Below, piece by piece: positions 54,021 through 62,817 of a DNA stretch of 64,000 nt (position 1 is its first letter; every line of letters begins with the position of its first letter). This stretch comes from Rhizobiaceae bacterium. GTDB lineage: Bacteria > Pseudomonadota > Alphaproteobacteria > Rhizobiales > Rhizobiaceae. The stretch covers positions 965,001-1,029,000 of the forward strand of contig JAILWO010000001.1 of NCBI GenBank assembly GCA_025698895.1, given 5' to 3'. The notes under the pieces are model-generated. The model worked only from the letters and a program-made list of their open reading frames with translations, did not search any database and was not told the origin of the DNA. The translations under genes and the position numbers were made by a program.

Positions 54021-56126
54021 ATGCAATCCAGAACCATCTTGCTGTCCGCCGCCAGCCTGATCGCTCTCGCCGCCGGCGCCGGCGCGCAGGAGCCTGCGCA
54101 ATCCGCAGACGTCACCGTGCTCGACGAACTGATCGTCATCTCCGATCCGCTCGGCCGTTCGGAGAACGCCGTGGCGGCCGGCGTGATCGTGCTGAGCGGC
54201 GACCAGTTGCGGCAGCGCGGCGAAGCGACGCTGGGCGATACGCTCGACGGCATCCCCGGCATCGCCTCCGACACGTTCGGCGGCGGCGCCAGCCGGCCGG
54301 TCATCCGCGGACAGACGGCGCCGCGTGTGAAGGTCCTGAGCGATGGGGCGGGGCTGTTCGACGCGTCGGACGTGTCGCCCGACCATGCCATTCCGGTCGA
54401 GCCCATGCTGCTCGACGGCGTTGAAGTCCTGCGCGGACCGAGCGCGCTGATCTATGGCGGCGGCGCGATCGGTGGGGCGGTCAACCTGCTCGACAGCAGG
54501 ATTCCGACGGCGGTCCCGGAAAACGGCATCGAAGGCGCCGTCGAGTTTCGCGGCGGCACGGCGGATCGGGAACTGAGCGGCGCCGGCGGTGTCACCGTCG
54601 GGGCGGGCAATATCGCGCTGAGGCTGGAGGCCGCCCATCGCGATCTGAGCGACTATCGCGTCCCCTTCTACACGCCCCCCTCCCATGGCGGGCATGATGA
54701 TCACGATGACCACGACGACCACGGCCATGAAGACGCGGAAGGCTTCGGACGGCTGCCGGGATCGTTCAACGAATCCACCACCGTGTCCGTCGGCGGGTCA
54801 TGGGTGGGCAGCGAGGGCTATATTGGCGTCGCCTATACCGAAAGGCGGGCCCGGTACGGCCTGCCCGGCCACGGCCACGACTACGAGGACTGCCATCCGC
54901 ACGGCTCCAGCCTGCATTGCGGTGGCCACGATCATGGCGATGACGACCACGACCACGATGACCACGGGTCGGGCCACGTGCCCGAGGTCGACATGGTCAG
55001 CCGCAGGCTCGACCTGCGCGGCGAGTGGAACGACCCGTTCGACGGTGTCGAGCGCGTCCGCGTCCGGGGCGGCTACACCAATTATCGCCATGACGAGCTC
55101 GACGACGGCGTGGCGGCGACGACGTTCCGCAACAAGGGCTACGACATGCGCGCGGAAGTGCAGCACGCGCCGATCCTCGGCCTGCATGGCGTAGTGGGCG
55201 CGCAGTTTTCCGACAGCGATTTCGTCGCCGAGGGCGAGGAAGGCTTCATTCCGCAGAGCAATACGCGCAGCGGCGCGATCTTCCTGATGGAGGAATATGC
55301 TTTCGGCGACTGGCGCGTGGAAGGCGCGTTGCGCCAGGAATGGCAGAACACCTCGGCCGTGAACCGCCCCGACACGTCGCACAGCCCCTTCTCGGCCTCG
55401 CTGGCGGCCCATTGGGATTTCACGCCCGGCTACACCGCGTCCGTCGCGGTCGCCCGTTCGCAGCGCGCCCCGCATGTGCAGGAGCTCTATGCGCGCGGCA
55501 TCCATTTCGCGACCGACACATACGAGCTGGGGAATCCGCTGCTGGAGGAGGAGACCGCCAACTCGATCGAGGTCAGCCTGCGCAAGACGCAGGGGCCGAC
55601 CACCTTCTCCGCAAGCGTCTATCACTACGACTATGACGGCTACATCTATGCCGAGACGCTGGACCGGTACGAGGATTTCCGGCTTGTCCGCTATACGCAG
55701 CGAAACGCCGAGTTCACCGGCGTGGAAGGGCGCATCAGCCACGAATTCACGCCCTGGCTGGCCGGCTCGGTGTTCGGCGACTATGTGGTCGCCCGGTTCG
55801 ACGACGGATCGGCGCTGCCGCGCATTCCCGCCGCGCGGCTCGGTGTCCGGGCTGACTTCCTCCATGACCGCTGGTCGGGAAGCCTGGAATATTACCGGGT
55901 CTTCGAACAGGACCGGATCGCCGCCTTCGAGACGCCAACGGATGGCTACAACATGGTCAACGCGACGCTCGCCTATGACTTCGGCACGGGGCCGTTCAGC
56001 AACCAGTTCTACCTGCGCGGCACCAACCTGCTCAACGAGACGGCGCTGAACCACAGCTCCTTCATCAAGAGCCAGGCGCCGCTGCGCGGCCGGCACATCG
56101 TCGTGGGGCTTCGGTCGCAGTTCTGA
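54021..56126 (+). CDS. TonB-dependent outer-membrane receptor with His-rich loops, probable zinc uptake (ZnuD-like)
   Basis: A 701-residue TonB receptor with signal peptide (MQSRTILLSAASLIALAAGAGA), plug domain (RGQTAPRVKVLSDGAG, LRGPSALIYGGGAIGGAVNLLD) and a 22-strand-type barrel ending RHIVVGLRSQF, the usual C-terminal aromatic. Two surface-loop stretches are exceptionally rich in His and Asp: about residues 222-243 and 284-320, the second also with two Cys. Such loops bind zinc in ZnuD of Neisseria. GAGGGGG precedes the ATG, and a Zur-like box lies upstream. No znuABC or zur gene is in the window. Confidence 0.88.
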   Translation: MQSRTILLSAASLIALAAGAGAQEPAQSADVTVLDELIVISDPLGRSENAVAAGVIVLSGDQLRQRGEATLGDTLDGIPGIASDTFGGGASRPVIRGQTAPRVKVLSDGAGLFDASDVSPDHAIPVEPMLLDGVEVLRGPSALIYGGGAIGGAVNLLDSRIPTAVPENGIEGAVEFRGGTADRELSGAGGVTVGAGNIALRLEAAHRDLSDYRVPFYTPPSHGGHDDHDDHDDHGHEDAEGFGRLPGSFNESTTVSVGGSWVGSEGYIGVAYTERRARYGLPGHGHDYEDCHPHGSSLHCGGHDHGDDDHDHDDHGSGHVPEVDMVSRRLDLRGEWNDPFDGVERVRVRGGYTNYRHDELDDGVAATTFRNKGYDMRAEVQHAPILGLHGVVGAQFSDSDFVAEGEEGFIPQSNTRSGAIFLMEEYAFGDWRVEGALRQEWQNTSAVNRPDTSHSPFSASLAAHWDFTPGYTASVAVARSQRAPHVQELYARGIHFATDTYELGNPLLEEETANSIEVSLRKTQGPTTFSASVYHYDYDGYIYAETLDRYEDFRLVRYTQRNAEFTGVEGRISHEFTPWLAGSVFGDYVVARFDDGSALPRIPAARLGVRADFLHDRWSGSLEYYRVFEQDRIAAFETPTDGYNMVNATLAYDFGTGPFSNQFYLRGTNLLNETALNHSSFIKSQAPLRGRHIVVGLRSQF

Positions 56127-56186
56127 GCCGGCTTTCGCAGGCAGGCTGTCACCGGCCGGGTCGCATCGGGCGGCTTGCCCATTTTT

Positions 56187-56572
56187 CGGACCCCCACCCC
56201 TAACCCCTCCCCTCAAGGGGGAGGGGGACCGCGCCGCCGCCCGTCGCGCGACACCGTCGACGACTGGTGCTCGAGGCAAATGCCGGCTGGTTCCCCTCCC
56301 CCTTGAGGCAGGGTGATCGCATTTGAATTCGACCCCCCACTCCGATCGGCTTCGCCGACCACGCTGCCGGGGCGAGCCGACGGTCCCGCCCGTCCTTCGG
56401 ACCCCCCGGATCGACGGGGGAGAGGAAGCGCCGGCCGCGTCGCAGAGTGCCCTTCCTCTACCCCTTTGAGGGGGAGAGGTGGTTCGCGAAGCAAACCGGA
56501 GTGGGGGTCTTGCACGCCATATGCGATCCCCTCCCGTTTGAGGGCAGGGTCTAGGGGTGGGGGTAACCCATA
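56187..56572. repeat. Intergenic GC-tract palindromic repeat block
   Basis: The 584 bases between the receptor and benE hold no recognisable gene. They contain about four related units of the form CCCCTCCC..TTGAGGG..AGGG (around 56206, 56294, 56462 and 56530), with outer arms CCCCCACCCCTAACCC and GGGGTGGGGGTAACCC in opposite orientation. Such blocks are common between genes in rhizobial chromosomes. Strong hairpins could stop transcription. Confidence 0.7.
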
Positions 56573-56710
56573 GGCGATAGCCCCTGCCGGCCGGGCGGAG
56601 GGAAACCACGCCCGGCTGGACCAACAGTCGGCTCCAGGCCCCGCCTCCCGCGATGGCGCCGGATGCGCTAAGCCGCGCCGGAACCATTCCCGCGAACCGG
56701 CGACTTTCCC

Positions 56711-57862
56711 ATGCGCATTCCCCTGTCCGTTCCCGCCTCGGCCTTCGTGGCGGCGATCGTCGGCTTCGGCGGCACGCTGGCGCTGATCATCGCGGCCGCC
56801 GACGCGGTCGGCGCGACGCGGGCCGAGACGGCGAGCTGGGTGACGGCCATGTGCCTGGCGCTGACGCTGGAATCGGCCTTCCTGTCATGGCGCATGAAGA
56901 TGCCGGTGGTGGCGGCATGGTCGACACCGGGGGCGGCGCTGATCGCGGCCAGCCAGGGGTTCACGATGGCGGACGCGGTCGGCGCCTTTCTGATCGCGGC
57001 GGGGCTTCTGGTGCTGACCGGGCTGGTGCCGGCCTTCACGCGGCTGGTTTCGCGCATACCCGCCTCGGTGGCGTCCGGCATGCTGGCCGGCATCGTGGTC
57101 GCCTTCGTCACCGGCGCCTTCGCCGCGATTTCCGAGGACCCGGTCTTCATCCTGCCTTTGGTCGCGATCTTCTTCGCCGCGCGGCTGGTCAACCCGATGC
57201 TGTCGGTGCTGGCCGTGCTGGTGCTGGGCGTGGCGGCGGCCTTCGTCTTCGGGCGCGCCGGTCCGCTGCCGGCGCTGGACCTGTCGGGTCTGACGCTGAT
57301 CTGGCCTTCATTTTCGCTGGAGGCCGCGATCGGGCTGGCCGTGCCGCTCTATCTGGTCACCATGGCCTCGCAGAACCTGTCCGGCCTGGCCGTGCTGCGC
57401 GCCGCCGGCTACCAGCCGCCGGCCGGGCCGATCGTCGCCTTCACCGGACTGGTGTCGGCGCTGTCGGCGCCCTTCGGCGCGCTGACCACCAATCTCGCCG
57501 CGATCTCGGCCGCGATCTGCACCGGGCCGGACACCCATCCCGATCCGGCCCGCCGCTGGATCGTCGGTCCCTTCTATGCCGGCGCCTACCTGGTCTTCGC
57601 CCTGTTCGGAGCCTCGCTGGTGGCGGTCTTCGCCGTGCTGCCGCCGGGCCTGATCGCGCTGGTGGCGGGGCTCGGCCTGATGGGCGCGCTGGCCAACGCG
57701 CTGGTGATCGCCTTTGCCCAGGAGACCGAGCGCTTCGCGGCGCTGACGACCTTCGCCGTGACGGCGTCGGGCGTGTCGGTGGCCGGCATCGGCTCCGCCT
57801 TCTGGGGGCTGGTGGCGGGGCTGGCCGTGCTGGGACTGGAGCGGCTGAGAGCCCGCCCCTGA
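56711..57862 (+). CDS. benE: Benzoate/H+ symporter family transporter BenE
   Basis: A 383-residue inner-membrane protein with 11-12 hydrophobic helices. BenE signatures are present: MPVVAAWSTPGAALIA near residue 66, RIPASVASGMLAGIV, YLVTMASQNLSGLAVLRAAGY and APFGALTTNLAAISAAICTGP. The family exchanges benzoate or purine-like aromatic acids with protons. No benzoate-degradation genes are nearby, so substrate is a family-level guess. No strong Shine-Dalgarno was seen. Confidence 0.92.
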   Translation: MRIPLSVPASAFVAAIVGFGGTLALIIAAADAVGATRAETASWVTAMCLALTLESAFLSWRMKMPVVAAWSTPGAALIAASQGFTMADAVGAFLIAAGLLVLTGLVPAFTRLVSRIPASVASGMLAGIVVAFVTGAFAAISEDPVFILPLVAIFFAARLVNPMLSVLAVLVLGVAAAFVFGRAGPLPALDLSGLTLIWPSFSLEAAIGLAVPLYLVTMASQNLSGLAVLRAAGYQPPAGPIVAFTGLVSALSAPFGALTTNLAAISAAICTGPDTHPDPARRWIVGPFYAGAYLVFALFGASLVAVFAVLPPGLIALVAGLGLMGALANALVIAFAQETERFAALTTFAVTASGVSVAGIGSAFWGLVAGLAVLGLERLRARP

Positions 57863-57919
57863 ATTCGATGGCGGCGGTCGCCCGGCATGGCCGCCAGCGG
57901 CCATTCGCGCGCGCATGTG

Positions 57920-57931
57920 CGATTGTAAAGT
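57920..57931. repeat. 12-base repeat, left copy
   Basis: CGATTGTAAAGT, identical to 58496-58507 on the other side of the DUF2852 gene. This copy is followed by a second GTAAAG ten bases on. It may be a regulatory word. Confidence 0.45.
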
Positions 57932-58042
57932 TAGGTAAAGTCCGGCGTCTTCCGGGCCCTATTGCTTGAATCGGGGTGTCGAGGTGCCCATTTCGCAAGA
58001 GTGCAGCCGGTCGGGCTGCCTCAAACGAAGGAACGGGACCAG

Positions 58043-58486
58043 ATGAACACGACCGCACTGATCAGGCCGGCATGGACGCCGGCGACCATCGCGCTGATGG
58101 TGATCGGCTTCATGGTGTTCTGGCCGCTTGGCCTGGCCATGCTTGCCTATATCCTGTGGGGCGATCGCCTCGACGGGTTCAAGAGCGACGTCAATCGCGC
58201 CACCGACGGCATCTTCGCCGGCTGCCGCAGAAGCGCCGACAAGGCGCATCGCTGGGGCCACCGCACCGCGCGCACCGGCAATGTCGCCTTCGACGACTGG
58301 CGCGAGAAGGAGTTGGAGCGCCTCGACGAGGAGCGCCGCAAGCTCGACGAGATGCGCGAGGAGTTCGACAGCTATGTGCGCGAACTGCGCCGCGCCAAGG
58401 ACCAGGACGAGTTCGACCGCTTCATGAAGAAGCGCGACAACGACAAGCGCGGCGGCTCCGTGCCGGACGTCTCCGACGAGGCGTGA
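58043..58486 (+). CDS. DUF2852 protein
   Basis: A 147-residue alphaproteobacterial protein. One hydrophobic helix or hairpin lies near residues 12-36 (TPATIALMVIGFMVFWPLGLAMLAYILWG). A charged coiled-coil tail follows (EKELERLDEERRKLDEMREEFDSYVRELRRAKDQDEF). It is probably anchored in the inner membrane with the coil in the cytosol. Function is unknown. The start at 58043 is favoured by the family N-terminus and by GGAACGGGA upstream. A terminator follows. Confidence 0.88.
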   Translation: MNTTALIRPAWTPATIALMVIGFMVFWPLGLAMLAYILWGDRLDGFKSDVNRATDGIFAGCRRSADKAHRWGHRTARTGNVAFDDWREKELERLDEERRKLDEMREEFDSYVRELRRAKDQDEFDRFMKKRDNDKRGGSVPDVSDEA

Positions 58487-58495
58487 ACCGCGGGA

Positions 58496-58507
58496 CGATT
58501 GTAAAGT
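58496..58507. repeat. 12-base repeat, right copy
   Basis: CGATTGTAAAGT, identical to 57920-57931. It sits 10 bases after the DUF2852 stop and just before the terminator. Confidence 0.45.
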
Positions 58508-58511
58508 GATC

Positions 58512-58538
58512 GGCGTCGCCACAAGGCGGCGCCGTTTT
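58512..58538 (+). terminator. Rho-independent terminator after the DUF2852 gene
   Basis: GGCGTCGCC (58512-58520) pairs with GGCGGCGCC (58525-58533) with one G-T pair and an ACAA loop, followed by GTTTTCGATTT. It could serve both converging genes. Confidence 0.75.
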
Positions 58539-58579
58539 CGATTTCGGAGGCCGCGTTCGCGCGTCGGCGTCGGCGCCCC

Positions 58580-59170
58580 TCAGCCACCCGTCAGCAGCCA
58601 CAGCCCGGCGCCGACCCCGAGGAAGGCGATCGCCAGCGCGACCAGCATCAACAGCCCGTCGCGAACCAGTAGCGCCAGACCGAACAGGGCAATTGCCAGC
58701 AGTGGTCCGCTGCTCGCGAACGGCACCAGTTCGAGCGGCGGCACCGTCACGGTGAGCAAGGCGCATATGGCCGCCGCGACCTGCACGAACGGTGCCCGCG
58801 TCATCGCCGGCATGCGGCCGTGAAACCAGCGGTCCGTCCAGCGGGCGGCGGGCCGCGCCTTCTTGCTCGCCGTCCGCAGGCCGTTGGCGGATATCGACCG
58901 GCTGGCGATGACGCGCGGCATCCAGAGATGACGCCGCCCCGCGATGATCTGGACCGCGAACAGCAGCACCACGAGCGCCAGCACGGTCGGCACGCCGGGG
59001 ATGGCTCCCACGGGCGTCAGCTCGATCAGCGCGGGCACGATCAGCACCGGCCCGTAGCTGCGATGGCCGAAGGTCTCGACAATGCGGTCGACGGTGATGT
59101 TGTCCCTTTCCCGGGACGATTCGATCAGGCGGTCGAGTATGTCCTGGAGGCTTTTCGGGTCGCTGCTCAT
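58580..59170 (-). CDS. ExoD-family membrane protein
   Basis: A 196-residue protein with four to five hydrophobic helices and the ExoD pattern: SLQDILDRLIESS, VDRIVETFGHRSYGPVLIVPALIELTPVGAIPGVP and a C-terminal hydrophobic hairpin. ExoD was first described in Sinorhizobium meliloti for exopolysaccharide production and nodule invasion. Its molecular role remains unclear. An ATG 60 bases upstream is possible, but 59170 gives the usual start after TGAGG. Confidence 0.88.
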   Translation of the reverse strand: MSSDPKSLQDILDRLIESSRERDNITVDRIVETFGHRSYGPVLIVPALIELTPVGAIPGVPTVLALVVLLFAVQIIAGRRHLWMPRVIASRSISANGLRTASKKARPAARWTDRWFHGRMPAMTRAPFVQVAAAICALLTVTVPPLELVPFASSGPLLAIALFGLALLVRDGLLMLVALAIAFLGVGAGLWLLTGG

Positions 59171-59279
59171 GACCTCATGAACCGAGCGCCTGCAAGAGTT
59201 GTTCCGGCGCATGGAAAACGGGCCGGGCAAAAAGGCCTATGGGGCGGAAAAGGCGGCGCGAATCGGCTAGAACCCGTTC

Positions 59280-60035
59280 ATGCTGAAGCGCCTGCTCGTC
59301 CCGCCCAGCCGCCAGCCGGTCCCGACCGGGGAACGCCTGCATGCCGTGGCCGGGCGCGAACTGCCCTTGCGGGTCGTGGAGAACGCCCGGGCGCGGCGCC
59401 TGACGCTCAGGATCGACGCGGGCGGGCGCGGCCTGCGGGTGACGGTACCGCCCGGCGTTCCGGCGCGCGAGGTCGACGGCTTCCTTGCCCGCCACGCCGG
59501 CTGGCTGGAAGCGCGGCTGGCGAAATATCCCGACCGGCCCGACCTGCGCCCCGGTGTGAAGATCCCGCTTTTCGGGGTGCCGCATCTCATCGTGCACGAG
59601 CCGGAGCGCCGCGGCACGGTCGAGATCGGCGAGGTGGAGGGACAGCGCGCGCTGATCGTGCGCGGCGACCGGGCGCATCTGAAGCGCCGGCTGGCCGATT
59701 TCCTCAAGCGCGAGGCGAAGGCCGCGATCGAGCCGCTGGTAGACGGACATACGCGTACCGTCGGGAGGCGCGCCCGGGCCGTGCGCTACAAGGACACGAC
59801 CAGCCGCTGGGGCTCGTGCACGGCCGACGGCACGCTCTCCTTCTCCTGGCGCATCGTGATGGCGCCCAGGCCGGTGATCGACTACCTCGTCGCGCACGAA
59901 GTGGCGCATCTGAAGGAGATGAACCACGGGCCTCGATTCTGGCGGCTGTGCCGGGACCTGTGCCCGCGCACCGATGAGGCCAAGGCCTGGCTCAAGCGCA
60001 ACGGCGCGGCGCTGCAGGCGATCGGCTTCGGCTAG
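59280..60035 (+). CDS. YgjP-like metallopeptidase (M48-type zinc site)
   Basis: A 251-residue protein of the YgjP/WLM-type family. The zinc motif HEVAHLKEMNHGPRFW (HExxH plus a third His) lies near residue 206. Conserved elements before it are RWGSCTADGTLSFSWRIVMAP and RRLTLRIDAGGRGLRVTVP. There is no signal peptide, so it acts in the cytosol. Substrates of the family are unknown. The sequence is complete by family standards. Confidence 0.9.
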   Translation: MLKRLLVPPSRQPVPTGERLHAVAGRELPLRVVENARARRLTLRIDAGGRGLRVTVPPGVPAREVDGFLARHAGWLEARLAKYPDRPDLRPGVKIPLFGVPHLIVHEPERRGTVEIGEVEGQRALIVRGDRAHLKRRLADFLKREAKAAIEPLVDGHTRTVGRRARAVRYKDTTSRWGSCTADGTLSFSWRIVMAPRPVIDYLVAHEVAHLKEMNHGPRFWRLCRDLCPRTDEAKAWLKRNGAALQAIGFG

Positions 60036-60161
60036 GCGCGGCAGCGTCCACCCCTGTCGCGACCCTGCTATGTTAGCGATTCACGAAGTGGACAAGTGCC
60101 GAGAACTGGGTTCATGATCGCCCGGTTGACATCGAGGCAACTCCAACAGGGAACATTCACG

Positions 60162-61748
60162 ATGAAACGAATGGCGATGCTCGTTGCCGCCGGCGCGCTG
60201 ATGGCGCTCCCCCTCGCTCCGGCGAAGGCCGAGACCCCGCCCGACACGCTGGTCATGGCCTGGCAGTTCGACGACATCATCTCGCTCGACCCCGCCGAGG
60301 TGTTCGAGTTCTCCGCCGCCGAGATCATGGGCAACACCTATGAGCGGCTGATCGGCTACGATGTCGAGGACGTGTCCGACATTTTCGGCGTGGTCGCCGA
60401 AAGCTGGGACGTGTCGGAGGACGGACGCACCATCACCTTCCAGATCCGGCAGGGCACGAAGTTCGAATCCGGCAACGACCTGACGGCCGAGGACGTGGTC
60501 TTCTCGCTGCAGCGCGCCGTCAAGCTCGACAAGTCGCCGGCCTTCATCCTCACCCAGTTCGGCTTCACCGCCGACAATGTCGAGGAAAAGATCGTCCAGA
60601 CGGGCGACTATGAATTCACCTTCGAGATGGACAAGGCCTACGCGCCGACCTTCGTGCTCTACTGCCTGACCTCGACCGTGGCCTCGGTGGTGGACAAGGA
60701 CCTCGTCATGGAAAACGATGTCGACGGCGATCTTGGCTATGAATGGCTCAAGACCAACTATGCCGGCTCCGGTCCCTTCGCCATGCGCCAGTGGCGGCCG
60801 AACGAGGCGGTGGTGCTCGAGCGCAACGAGAACTATGCCGAGCCGACGCCGCTGACCCGCGTCATCTATCAGCACGTGCCGGAGACCTCGACCCAGCGCC
60901 TGATGCTGGAGCGGGGCGACATCGACATCGCCCGCAATCTCGGGCCCGAGGAGATTTCCGCGCTCGAGAGCGCCGACGGCATCAAGATCAACAGCGGCGA
61001 CAAGGGCGGCATCTACTATCTGGGCCTGAACCAGAAGAACGAGAACCTCGCCAAGCCGGAAGTCCGCCAGGCGCTGAAATATCTCGTCGACTACGAGGCG
61101 ATCGCCGACACGATCATGAAGGGGCAGGTGCAGGTGCATCAGGCCTTCCTGCCGCGCGGCTTCCTCGGCGCGGTCGAGGAGACGCCGTTCTCGCTCGATG
61201 TCGACCGCGCCAAGGAACTGCTCGCCGAGGCCGGCCTCGAAAACGGCTTCTCCGTGACCATGGACACTCGCAACACGCCCGACATCACCGCCATGGGCGA
61301 GGCGATCCAGCAGACCTTCGCCCAGGGCGGGGTCCAGCTCGAGCTCATCCCCGGCGACGGCGCCCAGACGCTGACCAAGTATCGCGCCCGCGAGCACGAC
61401 ATCTATATCGGCCGCTGGGGCCCGGACTATCAGGACCCGCATACCAATGCCGACACATTCGCGGCCAACCCGGACAATTCCGACGATGCCGCCGCCAAGC
61501 CGCTCGCCTGGCGCAATGCCTGGGAAATTCCAGAGCTGACCGAAAAGACCGCCTCGGCGGTGCTGGAGACCGATCCCGGCACCCGCGCCACCATCTACCA
61601 GGAACTCCAGAAGGAAGTGATGGACACCGGACCGTTCGTCATCATGTTCCAGGAGATCGAGGTGATGGCCATGCGCGACAACGTCAACGGCTTCGTGATC
61701 GGCCCGTCCTTCGACGCCAACCAGTACTGGAAGGCGACCAAGGAATAG
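60162..61748 (+). CDS. ABC transporter substrate-binding protein, family 5 (peptide/opine type)
   Basis: A 528-residue periplasmic binding protein with signal peptide cut after APAKA. The family motif AEDVVFSLQRAV and the repeated-domain patterns LNQKNENLAKPEVRQALKYLVDYEAI and GRWGPDYQDPHTNADTFA are visible. Members bind di- or oligopeptides, nickel, heme or glycosides, so the ligand is unknown. The chosen ATG follows AGGGA. Genes for two permeases and an ATPase follow at once, forming one importer operon. Confidence 0.92.
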   Translation: MKRMAMLVAAGALMALPLAPAKAETPPDTLVMAWQFDDIISLDPAEVFEFSAAEIMGNTYERLIGYDVEDVSDIFGVVAESWDVSEDGRTITFQIRQGTKFESGNDLTAEDVVFSLQRAVKLDKSPAFILTQFGFTADNVEEKIVQTGDYEFTFEMDKAYAPTFVLYCLTSTVASVVDKDLVMENDVDGDLGYEWLKTNYAGSGPFAMRQWRPNEAVVLERNENYAEPTPLTRVIYQHVPETSTQRLMLERGDIDIARNLGPEEISALESADGIKINSGDKGGIYYLGLNQKNENLAKPEVRQALKYLVDYEAIADTIMKGQVQVHQAFLPRGFLGAVEETPFSLDVDRAKELLAEAGLENGFSVTMDTRNTPDITAMGEAIQQTFAQGGVQLELIPGDGAQTLTKYRAREHDIYIGRWGPDYQDPHTNADTFAANPDNSDDAAAKPLAWRNAWEIPELTEKTASAVLETDPGTRATIYQELQKEVMDTGPFVIMFQEIEVMAMRDNVNGFVIGPSFDANQYWKATKE

Positions 61749-61761
61749 GCATCCGCGTCCG

Positions 61762-62817
61762 ATGGCCTTGACGGATACCGCCGGCGGAGGGCGCACGCGC
61801 GCCCTCCTGTCGGTTTCGGGCGCCTTCGCGCGCTTCGCCTTCATGGTCGCCGCCACCATTGTCGGCCTGCTGGCGGTCACCTTCTTCATCGGCCGCATCG
61901 TGCCGATCGACCCCGTGCTCGCCGTCGTCGGCGACCGGGCGCCCGCCCATGTCTATGCTCGGGTGCGCGAGGAGATGGGCCTGCACCTGCCGCTGTGGCA
62001 GCAGTTCTGGATCTATGTCCGCGACGTCCTGCACGGCGATCTCGGCACGTCCGTGCTGACCTCGCGCCCGGTGCTCGACGACATCGCGCGCTATTTCCCC
62101 GCCACGCTCGAACTCGCCACGCTGGGCACGGTCTTCGGCGCGCTGTTCGGCGTGCCGCTCGGCGTGCTGGCGGCCGTCCATCGCGGCGGCCTCGTCGACC
62201 AGGTCGTGCGGGTCGTAGGCCTCGTCGGCTATTCGGCGCCGATCTTCTGGCTCGGCCTTCTCGGCCTGCTCGTCTTCTACTCGCAACTGGGCTGGGTCTC
62301 CGGGCCGGGCCGCCTCGACGTAACCTATGAATACATGCTCCAGCCGGTGACCGGCATGGTGCTGATCGACTCCGCGCTCGGCGGCGACTGGGCGGTATTC
62401 AAGAACGCGGTGTCCCACATCGCCCTGCCGACCGCGCTGCTCGCCTTCTTCTCGATGGCCTATATCAGCCGCATGACGCGCTCCTTCATGCTCAACGAGC
62501 TGTCGCAGGAATACATCCTCACCGCCCGCGTGAAGGGCGTGTCGGAACGGCGCATCATCTGGCGGCACGCGCTGCGCAACGCGGTCGTGCCGCTGATCAC
62601 CGTCATCGCGCTGTCCTATGCCAACCTGCTGGAGGGCTCGGTTCTGACCGAGACCGTCTTCGCCTGGCCGGGGCTGGGACGCTACATCACCAATTCGCTC
62701 CAGAACGCCGACATGAGCGCGGTGCTGGGCGGCACGCTGGTGATCGGCGTCGTCTTCGTCGCCATCAACACCGTGTCGGACCTGCTCTACCGGCTGTTCG
62801 ACCCGAGGACGCGCTGA
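61762..62817 (+). CDS. ABC transporter permease, DppB/OppB type
   Basis: A 351-residue inner-membrane permease with six helices. The BPD transport signature EYILTARVKGVSERRIIWRHALRNAVVPLI near residue 250 contacts the ATPase. The first long periplasmic loop after helix 1 is typical of DppB. It follows the binding protein by 13 bases, and its stop overlaps the start of the next permease gene (TGATG). The operon imports a peptide-like or similar ligand. Confidence 0.93.
   Translation: MALTDTAGGGRTRALLSVSGAFARFAFMVAATIVGLLAVTFFIGRIVPIDPVLAVVGDRAPAHVYARVREEMGLHLPLWQQFWIYVRDVLHGDLGTSVLTSRPVLDDIARYFPATLELATLGTVFGALFGVPLGVLAAVHRGGLVDQVVRVVGLVGYSAPIFWLGLLGLLVFYSQLGWVSGPGRLDVTYEYMLQPVTGMVLIDSALGGDWAVFKNAVSHIALPTALLAFFSMAYISRMTRSFMLNELSQEYILTARVKGVSERRIIWRHALRNAVVPLITVIALSYANLLEGSVLTETVFAWPGLGRYITNSLQNADMSAVLGGTLVIGVVFVAINTVSDLLYRLFDPRTR

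Noticed and set aside
54798-56687. A 629-codon frame antisense to the TonB receptor
   Set aside because: The receptor reads through completely with plug, barrel and C-terminal Phe. The antisense frame runs on into the repeat block.
60081-61898. A 605-codon frame antisense to the ABC substrate-binding gene
   Set aside because: The sense gene has signal peptide and family motifs, so the antisense frame is a shadow.
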